33,352 nt of DNA from Arthrobacter sp. (GTDB taxonomy: Bacteria > Actinomycetota > Actinomycetes > Actinomycetales > Micrococcaceae): the NCBI GenBank assembly GCA_023264815.1, contig JAHFUZ010000037.1:1-33352 (forward strand). Reading direction: 5' to 3'. Shown here one piece after another: positions 1 through 9,425 of the stretch. A program made the position numbers and the translations under genes. Each line of letters begins with the position of its first letter. The stretch's first letter is position 1. Under the pieces are notes generated by a model. The model had not been told where the DNA came from, searched no databases, and worked only from the letters and a program-made list of their open reading frames with translations.

Positions 1-75
1 CGGCGCCCGGCTTAATGACGGTCTCAAAGAAGCATAGTGATACGGCGTCGGCAGGCGACCACAGGCACATTTTCA

Positions 76-102
76 GCCCGGAACGGGCGCCCCGCAAGGG
101 GC
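76..102. other. Tandem short hairpins, one with a GCAA tetraloop
   Basis: GCCCG (76-80) pairs with CGGGC (84-88) around a 3-nt loop. Immediately next, GCCCC (89-93) pairs with GGGGC (98-102) around a GCAA loop of the GNRA type. The stems are only 5 bp and no T-tract follows, so a terminator call would be weak. Function is not known. Confidence 0.35.
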
Positions 103-108
103 ACAGAG

Positions 109-187
109 GCTTAATGCGGGATTAACGCCGGCGCTCTCTCACTTTCCTGAAGAAAGTGAGAGAGCGCCGGCGTTTTAATCGCATTAA
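109..187. repeat. Long intergenic inverted repeat (REP/MITE-like)
   Basis: A perfect 23-bp inverted repeat (124-146 against 152-174) flanks a 5-nt CTGAA loop. The outer flanks also pair with small gaps: CTTAATGCG at 109-117 matches CGCATTAAG at 180-188. A further partial copy, GTGAGAGAGCG, follows at 188-198. The size and position suggest a dispersed palindromic element rather than a simple terminator, since no U-tract follows on either strand. The copy number elsewhere in the genome cannot be seen here. Confidence 0.7.
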
Positions 188-224
188 GTGAGAGAGCGTC
201 CTGGGAGTGGGGCCGGGCGGCGGG

Positions 225-1889
<1,665 letters not shown>

Positions 1890-2128
1890 GGGACCAGCAT
1901 GCCAGACCCGGGCGGGCGGCAATACGCCCCCGTCCAAATTCCGGACGCTGTGACGCGGAATGTCATGAACAGGTGGTTAAACCTGAGTACCTGGCCCAAA
2001 AGTACCTATATACCGGCGCCCGCAGCCGCTGTTACGTTCGGAAAAAGGCGCGGAATGCCCGACGGCGGCAGCACCGCCGTCGGGCATTGCGGCAGTTTCG
2101 CGGCCGCCAGGAAAATAGGGGACCGATT
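1890..2128. promoter_or_regulatory. Divergent intergenic region, pgm / NERD gene
   Basis: This 239-bp gap separates two divergent starts and should carry both promoters. Seen in it are an inverted repeat CAGGT-N6-ACCTG (1970-1985), a repeated AGTACCT (1987-1993 and 2001-2007), a TATATA that could be a plus-strand -10 (2007-2012), and a strong hairpin (2054-2088). No -35 close to consensus was found. The short inverted repeat could be an operator, but no regulator is identified. Confidence 0.45.
2054..2088. repeat. Perfect 15-bp hairpin in a divergent leader
   Basis: AATGCCCGACGGCGG (2054-2068) is perfectly complementary to 2074-2088 around a 5-nt CAGCA loop. Read on the minus strand it is followed by CCGCGCC and then TTTTTCC, giving terminator-like geometry for a transcript running toward pgm. 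On the plus strand it would sit in the 5' leader of the NERD gene. Confidence 0.65.
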
Positions 2129-2950
2129 ATGGGGGCAGGGGACGGTGCGGCCGAGCAGTCACGGCTCGCAGCGGAGCGCGTGCAGCGGTTGAAACGCCAG
2201 CTCGACCAGGCCGAGCGGGCCACGCAGTCCTGGGACGCCGGGGCCGCCGGCGAGCGGCTGGTTGCCGAGCGGCTGAACGGGCTCACCCCGCACGGCTGGT
2301 ACCTGCTCCACGATGTGCACTGGCCCGGCCGGCCCAAAGCCAACCTGGACCACGTGCTGGTGGGGCCAGGCGGCGTGGTGGTGGTGGATGCCAAGAACTG
2401 GACCGGTGAAGTCCGCGTTGCCGCCGGGGTCCTGTGGCAGGGCCGGTTCGCCAGGACGCAGTCGGTGGAAGGGGCGCTGGCCCAGTGCGCCGCCATCGCC
2501 TCGGTCCTTGCGCCCGCCCACCGGCGCTTTGTCCGTCCGCTGATCTGCCTGGCCGGGCAGCCGGACTTTTTCGCCATTACCAACGCCGACGTCGCTGTGG
2601 CAGGTGCAGACCGGGTGGTCGGGGCGGTGCTGGCGCTGCCGCCGGTCCTCGACCAGCAGGCCGTTGTGGGACTCTACGCGCACCTAGGCCGGCAACTTAC
2701 ACAGGTGCCGGATACGGAAAGCGCCGCGCTGAAGTCGTTGACGGTCCAGCGTGTGCTGGCCCCGCCTGCCGGCCGCCGGTGGGATGCGGCCCGGCGCCCG
2801 GATGCCGCCGGGGCCAGGGCCGGGGTGGCCGGCAGTTCGGCCCGGAAGTCGAGTGCCCAGCAGCAGGCGGCCGCCGGCCTGGGCCGGTTGCTGTGCCTTG
2901 CCGGTTTCGTGGCTTTCGCTGTTTACGTGCTGCCGTATCTGGGATGGTAG
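2129..2950 (+). CDS. NERD-domain protein with C-terminal membrane anchor
   Basis: NERD (nuclease-related domain) proteins are predicted PD-(D/E)XK-like enzymes whose cellular role is largely unknown. In this 273-aa protein the domain spans about residues 38-160. Visible are the conserved Glu in AGERLVAE (E42), Asp in LDHVLVGPGG (D74) and the DAKNW motif (D87, K89), so the catalytic signature is intact. A basic, Ala/Gln-rich stretch precedes one C-terminal membrane helix (~252-272) ending at the stop, which suggests a tail-anchored protein with the nuclease-like domain in the cytoplasm. ATG 2129 with an upstream AGGGGA was chosen over the longer open frame, whose first ~52 residues run through the hairpin and look non-coding. 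Confidence 0.85.
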   Translation: MGAGDGAAEQSRLAAERVQRLKRQLDQAERATQSWDAGAAGERLVAERLNGLTPHGWYLLHDVHWPGRPKANLDHVLVGPGGVVVVDAKNWTGEVRVAAGVLWQGRFARTQSVEGALAQCAAIASVLAPAHRRFVRPLICLAGQPDFFAITNADVAVAGADRVVGAVLALPPVLDQQAVVGLYAHLGRQLTQVPDTESAALKSLTVQRVLAPPAGRRWDAARRPDAAGARAGVAGSSARKSSAQQQAAAGLGRLLCLAGFVAFAVYVLPYLGW

Positions 2951-3007
2951 GACGGGAACAGCGTCGGCGGTAGGCTGGGAATTGCTGACTTCGAACGGGG
3001 ACAAACC

Positions 3008-3538
3008 ATGAGTGACCAGACAACGCCGCGCCCGGATTCACAGGGATCCGGCGCCTACGGAACGGGTGATTCGCCCGCGGGCTACGAGCCGCCCCGGTAT
3101 GTTCCGCAGCAGGGGTCCGGAACTGACCCCGCCACCCTTTATGACTGGAGCCAGACGGGCACGGGCCAGTTCAGCCAGCCCGCCGGCCAGTACGGTGCGC
3201 AGTACGCCCCGCCATCCGGCCCCTATGGTCCGCAGGGCACCTACTCCCAGCCGGGCCCGTATGGGCAGGCAGTGTATTACGGCGCCGCCCCGCAGCCCAA
3301 GGGCCTGAGCATCACCAGCATGATCTGCGGTATTTCCTCGGTCCTCCTGGGCTGGTTCCTCATCCCGCAGCTTGCCGCGATCATCACAGGACACCTGGCC
3401 CTCAGCCGCGAACCGTCAGGCAAAGGCATGTCCATCACCGGGCTGGTTCTGGGGTACCTCTGCCTGCTCGGCTATGGGGCTTTCTGGCTGCTCCTTGTCA
3501 TCGGACTGATGACCTACAGCACGTCCTACGGGTACTAG
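3008..3538 (+). CDS. DUF4190-family membrane protein
   Basis: The 176-residue protein has a low-complexity, Pro/Gly/Tyr/Gln-rich N-terminal half (repeated QYG, GPYG and SQP units, residues ~25-95). It is followed by a DUF4190-type module of two membrane segments, about 100-130 and 140-168, joined by a short SREPSGKGM loop. This design is common in actinobacterial small membrane proteins, but no biochemical function is established. The start is ATG 3008 with GGGG 8-9 nt upstream, 57 bp after the NERD gene, so the two may be co-transcribed. It is convergent with the amidase after a 26-bp gap that shows no strong terminator. Confidence 0.85.
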   Translation: MSDQTTPRPDSQGSGAYGTGDSPAGYEPPRYVPQQGSGTDPATLYDWSQTGTGQFSQPAGQYGAQYAPPSGPYGPQGTYSQPGPYGQAVYYGAAPQPKGLSITSMICGISSVLLGWFLIPQLAAIITGHLALSREPSGKGMSITGLVLGYLCLLGYGAFWLLLVIGLMTYSTSYGY

Positions 3539-3564
3539 GCGCCACCTCCGGGCCATGGGGACCG

Positions 3565-5028
3565 TCAGAACCCGAGCTGTGCCGCCACCTGCAGCAGGAG
3601 CAGTTCCGATCCTTCCGGACCCACCAGTTGGATGCCCATCGGCAGTCCCACGCCCGCCTGCCCGCCGGTCCAATGGACGGGAACCGTGATGGCCGGCAGG
3701 CCGCAGACGTTCACCATGGAGGACCAGGGCGCGAATTCGCACTGCCGGCGGTAGTCGTCGTCGGCATCTCCCGTCCAGTCCGCGGCGGGCCAGCGCCCGT
3801 CACCGTGGGTGGCGCCGGTGAACCAGCCCACGGGCCGGGGCGTTTGCGCCAGGGCAGGCATCAGCATGAGATCCCAGGGCCGGTACTGCGTGATGGTGTC
3901 GCGGCTGAACTGGCGGAGGAAAGCCAGGGCTTCGTTGAGCTTGGATGCACTGCGCTGTTGTGCCCTGCGCCGGAACGTCCGGGTGAGCGGAGCCAGCAGC
4001 GCTTCCCGGTGCGGGCTGATCCGGGCGGTTCCGACGGCGGCAGTCCAGGCGGTGGTGAAGGCGTCCGGGTACCGGTTGTCGTAGCGGATGTCCGCTTCGG
4101 TCACGGCATGCCCCGCGTGTTCGAGCATGTCGACGCCGGCCCGCAACGCCGCCAGGGCCTCCGGCTCTGGCGCGAAGGGGAACGTGGCGGACCAGGGGCT
4201 GTCCAGGCTGACGCCGATGCGCAACGACCGGGGTTGGAGCCCCACGCCGTCGAGGTAGCTGTTCCCGGGGGACGGCACCAGGGCATCCATCATCAGGGCT
4301 GCGTCCGCGGCGTTCCGGGCCAGGGGTCCCGCCACCACCAGGCCGGCGGGATCACCCAGGCTCTCGCCCGAAGGCACCAGGCCCCGCCCCGGCTTGAGTC
4401 CCACGAGTCCGCAGGCGGCGGCCGGGATGCGGATGGAGCCGCCGCCGTCAGTCCCTGGCGCGAAAGGCAGCAGGCCCGCGGCGACGGCGGCCGCGCTGCC
4501 GCCGGAAGAACCCCCGGAACTCCGGCTCGGGGCGTGTGGATTGCGCGACGGCGGGGCGATGCGGTTTTCGCTGTACGCCGTCAGCCCGAATTCCGGCACC
4601 TGCGTCTTGCCCAGCGAGATCACCCCTGCACCTTTGAGGACCGCCGCCAACGCACCATCAGTAGGTGCGGGTTTGTGGTCCAGGGCTGCGCTGCCGTGGG
4701 TAGTCACCACGCCGGCAACATCGGTCAGGTCCTTGAACGCCAGCGGCATACCGTGAAGGGGCGGCAAGGCCTCCGCGGTGCGTCCGGAAGGGGCCGTCCC
4801 GGTGCCCTTCCGGACGCTGGCGTAGCGGTCATCGGCCGCTGCGGCGTCGGCCATGGCCTGTTCTGCGGTCACGGTGACGAAGGCCCCCAACAGCGGGTTG
4901 CGCTCGGCGATGCGGCCAAGGAAGTATGCCGTGGCCTCGCGGGCTGAGAGCCCGCCCGTGCGGAGAAGGTCCCGGAGCTGGACGGCTGATAGGTCTTCGA
5001 GGGAACCGGCGGGCAGCTCAGCGGGCAA
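3565..5028 (-). CDS. Amidase-signature family amidase
   Basis: Hydrolyses a carboxamide; the substrate cannot be read from sequence. The 487-aa protein carries the full Ser-cisSer-Lys triad of amidase-signature enzymes: K99 in AFKDLTDV, S174 in GGSSGGSAAA, and S198 in DGGGSIRIP. It resembles stand-alone amidases (AmiC, indoleacetamide-hydrolase type). It is unlikely to be GatA of the Glu-tRNA amidotransferase, because gatC and gatB are absent next to it. The start is TTG at 5028, four bases after a strong GAAGGAGGA. The ATG at 5047 is in another frame and runs into a stop, which supports TTG. It is monocistronic, with its 5' end divergent from the rhodanese gene. Confidence 0.9.
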   Translation of the reverse strand: MPAELPAGSLEDLSAVQLRDLLRTGGLSAREATAYFLGRIAERNPLLGAFVTVTAEQAMADAAAADDRYASVRKGTGTAPSGRTAEALPPLHGMPLAFKDLTDVAGVVTTHGSAALDHKPAPTDGALAAVLKGAGVISLGKTQVPEFGLTAYSENRIAPPSRNPHAPSRSSGGSSGGSAAAVAAGLLPFAPGTDGGGSIRIPAAACGLVGLKPGRGLVPSGESLGDPAGLVVAGPLARNAADAALMMDALVPSPGNSYLDGVGLQPRSLRIGVSLDSPWSATFPFAPEPEALAALRAGVDMLEHAGHAVTEADIRYDNRYPDAFTTAWTAAVGTARISPHREALLAPLTRTFRRRAQQRSASKLNEALAFLRQFSRDTITQYRPWDLMLMPALAQTPRPVGWFTGATHGDGRWPAADWTGDADDDYRRQCEFAPWSSMVNVCGLPAITVPVHWTGGQAGVGLPMGIQLVGPEGSELLLLQVAAQLGF

Positions 5029-5139
5029 GGGTCCTCCTTCGGATCATGTAGAAGCGTAACCTGCCCAAGGTCCTGGCGGGATGGCAGGCCGCCGGCGTTA
5101 GGCTGGAAGCAGACCGTATTCACCTGAAAAAGGACTCCC

Positions 5140-5466
5140 GTGAGCGATTTCGAATCTGTGCCAGTTAACGACGTTCCGGGCGATGCCGTCATCCTGGACG
5201 TCCGTGAAGACTACGAATGGGTGGCCGGGCATGCCGAGGGTGCCCTTCACATTCCGCTCGACCAGCTGCCCGCACGGCTGGATGAGCTGGACCCGGACCA
5301 GGACCTCTACGTTATCTGCCGCACCGGCGGACGGTCCTTCCGCGCCGCCCAGTGGCTGACCGGGCAAGGCTATGCCGCCATCAATGTGGCCGGCGGCATG
5401 GACCAGTGGCTCGAGTCAGGCAAGCCGCTGGTGTCCGACAACGGGCTCAAGCCGCTGGTCCTCTAG
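5140..5466 (+). CDS. Single-domain rhodanese-like sulfurtransferase
   Basis: A 108-aa single rhodanese domain, the small cytoplasmic type (GlpE/PspE-like) that transfers sulfane sulfur through a cysteine persulfide. Visible are the CH2A-like DVREDYEW (~20-27), the HIPLDQLP segment, and the active-site loop CRTGGRS with C60. A short six-residue loop of this kind fits sulfur rather than phosphate chemistry. The start is GTG 5140 with AAGGAC upstream. It lies 41 bp before prephenate dehydratase and is probably co-transcribed with it. The physiological acceptor is unknown. Confidence 0.92.
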   Translation: MSDFESVPVNDVPGDAVILDVREDYEWVAGHAEGALHIPLDQLPARLDELDPDQDLYVICRTGGRSFRAAQWLTGQGYAAINVAGGMDQWLESGKPLVSDNGLKPLVL

Positions 5467-5507
5467 CTGCGACCCGTCCTGCGTCCATCACCTTAGGGGA
5501 ATATTCC

Positions 5508-6488
5508 ATGCCCGCCGCACCCGTCACCTACACGTTCCTGGGGCCTGAGGGCACCTTCACCGAAGCTGCGCTGATGCAGGTCCCGGGGGCTGCGGAGGCA
5601 ACGCGCATCCCCGCCTCGAACGTGAACGCGGCGCTGGACATGGTGCGGGCCGGTTCTGCCGACGCGGCCATGGTCCCCATCGAGAACTCAGTGGAGGGCG
5701 GTGTTACGGCCACCCTGGATGCCATCGCCGGCGGCCAGGAACTCCGGATCATCCGCGAGGTCCTGGTACCCATCAGTTTCGTGCTGGTGGCCCGCCCCGG
5801 AGTGGCTCCGGCGGACATCCGGCGCATCTCCACCCACGGACACGCCTGGGCTCAGTGCCGGCTGTGGGTGGACGCGAATATTGCGGGGGCGGAATACGTA
5901 CCCGGGTCCTCCACCGCGGCGGCCGCCATGGGACTGCTGGCGGAGGATGCCCACTACGACGCCGCCATCTGTGCCCCAATCGTCGCCCGGGAGCAGCCGG
6001 GACTGTCCGTCCTGGCCGAGAATATTGGGGACAATCCCGGCGCCGTGACACGGTTCGTCCTGGTGAGCCGGCCGGGCGCGCTTCCCGCACGCTCCGGAGC
6101 GGACAAGACCACGGTGGTGGTCCCGCTCCCCGAGGACAGGCCGGGAGCCCTGATGGAAATCCTGGACCAGTTCGCCACCCGCGGCGTCAACCTTAGCCGG
6201 ATTGAATCCCGCCCCACTGGACAGTACCTGGGCCATTACTTCTTCAGCATCGACGCTGACGGCCATGTGCAGGACGCCCGGATGGCTGATGCATTGGCCG
6301 GACTCCACCGGATCAGCCCTGCCACCCGCTTCCTCGGTTCCTACCAGCGGGCGGATGAACACGAGGTCCCCGTGGCCCCGCATACGTCCGATGAGGCATT
6401 CCGGGCGGCGCATCAATGGGTGGGCGGAATTCTGGGCCCGGCACCCCTGGGCACCGAACCCGTGCCAGGGGCTTCGCCCACAGCGTAG
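5508..6488 (+). CDS. pheA: Prephenate dehydratase
   Basis: Converts prephenate to phenylpyruvate in phenylalanine synthesis. This is the monofunctional actinobacterial form (326 aa) with no chorismate mutase domain. The catalytic domain is ~8-185, with FLGPEGTFTE at the N-terminus, VPIENSVEGGV (57-67) and the diagnostic TRF motif at 181-183. A C-terminal ACT domain (~202-279) contains ESRP (233-236) and should bind L-Phe for feedback control. A Pro/Ala-rich tail of about 45 residues follows. The start is ATG 5508 with AGGGGA upstream. The frame is open further upstream, but that part overlaps the rhodanese gene and lacks family similarity. Confidence 0.96.
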   Translation: MPAAPVTYTFLGPEGTFTEAALMQVPGAAEATRIPASNVNAALDMVRAGSADAAMVPIENSVEGGVTATLDAIAGGQELRIIREVLVPISFVLVARPGVAPADIRRISTHGHAWAQCRLWVDANIAGAEYVPGSSTAAAAMGLLAEDAHYDAAICAPIVAREQPGLSVLAENIGDNPGAVTRFVLVSRPGALPARSGADKTTVVVPLPEDRPGALMEILDQFATRGVNLSRIESRPTGQYLGHYFFSIDADGHVQDARMADALAGLHRISPATRFLGSYQRADEHEVPVAPHTSDEAFRAAHQWVGGILGPAPLGTEPVPGASPTA

Positions 6489-6498
6489 GTCAAGGTAC

Positions 6499-6527
6499 TT
6501 CCGCGCCGTAGTTACTGTGCGTATGCT
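6499..6527 (+). promoter_or_regulatory. Possible promoter of the 68-aa gene
   Basis: TTCCGC (6499-6504) and TATGCT (6522-6527) are separated by 17 bp. The -10 fits the TAnnnT pattern and the -35 is a weak match. They lie 45 bp upstream of the small-protein ATG, which suggests it can be expressed separately from pheA. Confidence 0.4.
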
Positions 6528-6572
6528 TGGCTGATCCACTTGGGGGACGGCCCCTAACGAAGGGAGCAGGTC

Positions 6573-6779
6573 ATGAGCACCAGCAGCACCGATAACGACG
6601 GCCAGGGCATGATCGTCAACCCCAAGCCCACTGCAGATAACCAGGACTGGGACGGGGACGAGGCAGACCGTGCCGACCGCCTGCGCTTTGAAGAAGAGCA
6701 GGCCATGATCCGTGAGCAGTCTGAGGCGCGTGCCGCAAAGGCCGCCGCAGATGAGGCTGCCAAGAAGGCAACCGCCTGA
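6573..6779 (+). CDS. Small charged protein, 68 aa, function unknown
   Basis: A 68-residue, highly charged protein with no membrane segment or cysteine. The N-terminal 30 residues are polar and probably disordered (Ser/Thr/Asn/Asp). The rest is an Ala/Glu/Lys/Arg-rich helix from about residue 32 to the end, which could form a coiled coil. A strong GAAGGGAGCAGG ribosome site and its own candidate promoter support a real gene. I do not recognise a family. It is convergent with the lipid kinase gene after a 12-bp gap. Confidence 0.75.
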   Translation: MSTSSTDNDGQGMIVNPKPTADNQDWDGDEADRADRLRFEEEQAMIREQSEARAAKAAADEAAKKATA

Positions 6780-6791
6780 GGCCACGACGCC

Positions 6792-7850
6792 CTACAGCAC
6801 CTGGCCCTTAACCCTGATCAACAGGGACCGCGGCGCCACCTGGACGGTGACCTTCGTGGCCAATCCCGACGTATCGCCGTCGATCTGTGTGGGCATGGGT
6901 TCCGGACATTCGATGACGATCTTTCCCGCCCGGTACATGGTCATGATGGGCAGGTTGCCCTTGTGCTTGAACAGGATCTTCACGTACATGGCCAGCCAGC
7001 CGATGGCGCTCCGGGGGCTCATGACCACCACGTCGAGCATGCCGTCGTCCACCATGGCTTCGGGGATGAAATCGATGCCGCCCGGCACCAGCCCGCAGTT
7101 GGCGAAGAGCACACTGCGGATGTTCCGGACCTGGTCCGGGCTGTCATCCAGGGAGACCGATACTTTCCTGCGCCGGCCGGGCAGATGCCTCATGCCGGCC
7201 TCGGTATAGGCCAGCCAGCCCACGGCCTTCTTCAGTCCGTCGTTGGTGTCCGCCAGGATTTCCGCGTCCATCCCGATTCCTGCGATCACCAGGAAAACGT
7301 GTTCGGAGGACTGGCCGGTGCGGGAGTTCTCGATGCCCATCCGTGCGGTGTCGATGTACCGCTGCCGCCCAAAGAGGGCCGTGTGGACGGCGGTCCGGAG
7401 GTCATAAACGTCCAGGTCCACGTTGCGGGCCAGCAGGTTCCCGGTGCCCAGCGGGATGATGCCCATGGCAACGTCCGTATGCGCGAGGGACTCCGCCACC
7501 ACCCGGACTGTACCGTCGCCGCCGCCCACCAGGACGACGTCGGCCTTGTACTCAAGGGCCGCCCTGGCCTGGGAGTACCCAGGGTCCTCCGCCGTGGTCT
7601 CCAGGAAGAGGGGTTCGGCCCAGCCGGCTGAGAGGCAGGCGCGCTGGATGGCTTCTTTCGCTTCCGTGGCCCGCGCTTTGACAGGGTTGAGGATGACGGC
7701 CACCCGCTGGTGGCTGAGGCCGGCCTCGTGGGCATCCTCATGCACGGCGCTGCGCACATGCAGGGCTTTGAGCTTGCGCACGCCCCACCAGCTGGAGACG
7801 GCGAAGGCCAGCGCCGCCGCACTCAGGAGGTAAAGAAGCCAGTCGTTCAT
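6792..7850 (-). CDS. Diacylglycerol/lipid kinase family protein
   Basis: A DAGK-catalytic-domain (LCB5/YegS/DgkB-like) enzyme that phosphorylates a lipid hydroxyl using ATP. The exact lipid is unknown. The 352-aa protein starts with a membrane helix (~4-23) and a short basic linker. The kinase domain then shows [10 protein letters not shown] (50-59), the nucleotide-binding GGGDGTVR (109-116) and [11 protein letters not shown] (133-143). A C-terminal beta-sandwich half includes [10 protein letters not shown]. These are the standard motifs with no key residue missing. The membrane anchor fits a lipid substrate. It is monocistronic and divergent from serS. Confidence 0.9.
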   Translation of the reverse strand: MNDWLLYLLSAAALAFAVSSWWGVRKLKALHVRSAVHEDAHEAGLSHQRVAVILNPVKARATEAKEAIQRACLSAGWAEPLFLETTAEDPGYSQARAALEYKADVVLVGGGDGTVRVVAESLAHTDVAMGIIPLGTGNLLARNVDLDVYDLRTAVHTALFGRQRYIDTARMGIENSRTGQSSEHVFLVIAGIGMDAEILADTNDGLKKAVGWLAYTEAGMRHLPGRRRKVSVSLDDSPDQVRNIRSVLFANCGLVPGGIDFIPEAMVDDGMLDVVVMSPRSAIGWLAMYVKILFKHKGNLPIMTMYRAGKIVIECPEPMPTQIDGDTSGLATKVTVQVAPRSLLIRVKGQVL

Positions 7851-7925
7851 GGTGATTCAACAGTATCCCGGCTGCGGTGTTGCCATTCCCGCCCCGGGCG
7901 GCAGCCCTCCGTGCGCCGGATTAGA

Positions 7926-7937
7926 TACTCTTGTCTG
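7926..7937 (+). promoter_or_regulatory. -10 element for leaderless serS mRNA
   Basis: TACTCT (7926-7931) fits the TAnnnT -10 consensus and is separated from the GTG start of serS by exactly 6 nt. No Shine-Dalgarno lies between. That spacing puts the transcription start at or next to the start codon. No good -35 is visible. Confidence 0.5.
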
Positions 7938-9218
7938 GTGATCGACGTAAAAGACCTCAGCGAAAACCCGGACAAGTTCCGTGCCAGCCAGCGCGCCCGC
8001 GGCGCCGATGAATCAGTGGTGGACGCGATCATCGCCGCAGACTCCGCGCGCCGTGCGGCCCTGATCCGGTATGAAAACCTCCGCGCCGAGCAGAACGTTT
8101 TCGGCAAGAAGGTGGCGCAGGCCAAGGGTGATGAAAAGAAAGCCCTCCTCGCCGAGGTCAAGGAGCTGGCCAACACAGTCAAGGCCGCATCCGCCGAGGC
8201 CGATGCCGTGCAGGCCAAGCAGGACGAACTGCTGCGCACCATTCCAAACCTCATTGAGGACGGCGTCCCCGAGGGCGGCGAGGACGACTACGTTGTGGTC
8301 AAGACCGTCGGTAGCCCCCGGGAATTCCCCGACTTCGAACCGAAGGACCACCTGGAAATCGGCGAACTGATCGGCGCGATCGACATGGAGCGCGGTGCCA
8401 AGGTGTCCGGCTCGAGGTTCTACTTCCTGCGCGGCGTCGGCGCCCGGCTGGAGATGGCGCTGCTGCAGATGGCCATGGACCAGGCTATCGAAGCCGGCTT
8501 TGTCCCGATGATCACCCCCACCCTGGTGCGCCCGGAGACGATGCAGGGCACGGGCTTCGATGTCAAGCACGACGCCGAGATCTACCGTCTCGCCGAGGAT
8601 GACCTTTACCTCGTGGGAACCTCCGAGGTGGCCCTGGCCGGGTACCACGCGGACGAGATCCTCGACTTTTCCAAGGGCCCCATCCGGTTCGCCGGCCAGA
8701 GCTCCTGCTACCGCCGCGAGGCCGGCTCGCACGGCAAGGACACCCGCGGCATCATCCGTGTCCACCAGTTCAACAAGGTGGAGATGTTCATCTACACCAC
8801 CGTTGAAGAGGCCGCCGCTGAGCACGAACGGCTCCTGGCCTGGGAAGAGGAAATGCTGGCCAAGTGCGAGCTGCCTTACCGGGTCATCGACACCGCCGCC
8901 GGCGACCTCGGCATGTCCGCGGCCCGGAAGTTCGACTGCGAAGCGTGGGTTCCTACCCAGGGCGCCTACCGCGAACTTACCTCCACCTCGAACTGCACCA
9001 CGTTCCAGGCGCGCCGCCTGAACATCCGCGAACGTGTGGTCAATTCCGAGGGCGTCGCCAAGGGCACCCGCGCCGTGGCCACCCTCAACGGCACCCTGGC
9101 CACCACCCGCTGGATCGTGGCCATCCTGGAGCACCACCAGAACCCGGACGGCTCGGTCAACGTCCCCAAGGCGTTGCAGAAGTACCTGGGCGGCCTGGAA
9201 GTCCTCCCGGTCCTCTGA
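7938..9218 (+). CDS. serS: Seryl-tRNA synthetase
   Basis: Charges tRNA-Ser (and tRNA-Sec where present) with serine. The protein is 426 aa, the usual bacterial length. The N-terminal ~110 residues form the antiparallel coiled-coil tRNA-binding arm, rich in Lys/Glu/Ala. The class II catalytic core follows, with motif 2 around [17 protein letters not shown] and motif 3 near [23 protein letters not shown] belongs to the serine/ATP site. The start is GTG 7938 ([10 protein letters not shown]), the canonical SerRS N-terminus. The longer open frame starting at 7710 runs over the divergent kinase gene and is rejected. No ribosome site is seen, so it is probably leaderless. Confidence 0.97.
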   Translation: MIDVKDLSENPDKFRASQRARGADESVVDAIIAADSARRAALIRYENLRAEQNVFGKKVAQAKGDEKKALLAEVKELANTVKAASAEADAVQAKQDELLRTIPNLIEDGVPEGGEDDYVVVKTVGSPREFPDFEPKDHLEIGELIGAIDMERGAKVSGSRFYFLRGVGARLEMALLQMAMDQAIEAGFVPMITPTLVRPETMQGTGFDVKHDAEIYRLAEDDLYLVGTSEVALAGYHADEILDFSKGPIRFAGQSSCYRREAGSHGKDTRGIIRVHQFNKVEMFIYTTVEEAAAEHERLLAWEEEMLAKCELPYRVIDTAAGDLGMSAARKFDCEAWVPTQGAYRELTSTSNCTTFQARRLNIRERVVNSEGVAKGTRAVATLNGTLATTRWIVAILEHHQNPDGSVNVPKALQKYLGGLEVLPVL

Positions 9219-9232
9219 CCTCCGGCCGCAGG

Positions 9233-9298
9233 AATCCCCGTCAAATGGTCTCTTTCCCCGGGTAACGCCGCGGGGATTAGTCCATCCGGCGGGGTATT
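9233..9298. repeat. Nested-stem intergenic element, copy 1
   Basis: This lies just downstream of serS. The outer arms are AATCCCCG (9233-9240) and CGGGGTATT (9290-9298, one bulge). The inner arms are CCCCG (9256-9260) and CGGGG (9271-9275). It is collinear with the element at 14941-15005: from 9254 to 9298 I count 32 of 45 identical positions without gaps, with the stems conserved and the loops variable. It may also act as the serS terminator, although no T-run follows. Confidence 0.65.
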
Positions 9299-9319
9299 CC
9301 GCACCGCGCCGGCAGCGAA

Positions 9320-9359
9320 GGTTAACACTCACAGCGGGGATAACCTGTGAGTATTAACC
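9320..9359. repeat. 15-bp inverted repeat between serS and HAD gene
   Basis: GGTTAACACTCACAG (9320-9334) is complementary to 9345-9359 at 14 of 15 positions around a 10-nt loop containing CGGGG. A direct repeat ACCACGTG follows at 9358-9365 and 9369-9375 (the second copy lacks part of the flank). The block GTTAACACT...CGGGGA (9321-9340) recurs at 32725-32745. It could be an operator, a terminator or a dispersed repeat. Confidence 0.55.
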
Positions 9360-9425
9360 ACGTGTTCACCACGTGCTGTGGCCTGCGTCCTAGCCGGTCC
9401 CGGGGGCCTCTGGTCTACTTGAAGC

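Larger units (their letters stand above)
1..224. other. Non-coding region downstream of pgm
   Basis: No convincing gene lies here. One plus-strand reading frame is open to a TAG at 35-37 and could be the last dozen codons of a gene beyond the window edge, but it is too short to judge. The stretch holds two small adjacent hairpins (76-102) and a long palindromic repeat (109-187), listed separately. Pgm ends at 225 on the minus strand, so these structures sit just downstream of it and could affect its 3' end. Confidence 0.6.

Noticed and set aside
3..122. Open plus-strand frame at the window start
   Set aside because: About 40 codons without a motif, running into the palindromic repeat; the basic, low-complexity content looks non-coding.
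3628..4947. Long open frame opposite the amidase
   Set aside because: Composition is Arg/Gly/Gln-rich without domains; the minus-strand frame carries the complete amidase triad.
3565..5028. Amidase as GatA of the Glu-tRNA(Gln) amidotransferase
   Set aside because: No gatC or gatB neighbour, and the sequence looks like a stand-alone amidase.
7710..7937. N-terminal extension of serS upstream of GTG 7938
   Set aside because: It overlaps the divergent kinase gene and precedes the canonical SerRS N-terminus; a -10 lies inside it.
8013..9332. 439-codon frame opposite serS
   Set aside because: Antisense of a textbook seryl-tRNA synthetase; no ribosome site or motif.
9358..9376. ACCACGTG direct repeat as a CRISPR or iteron-like array
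   Set aside because: Only two short copies; no spacers or further repeats.
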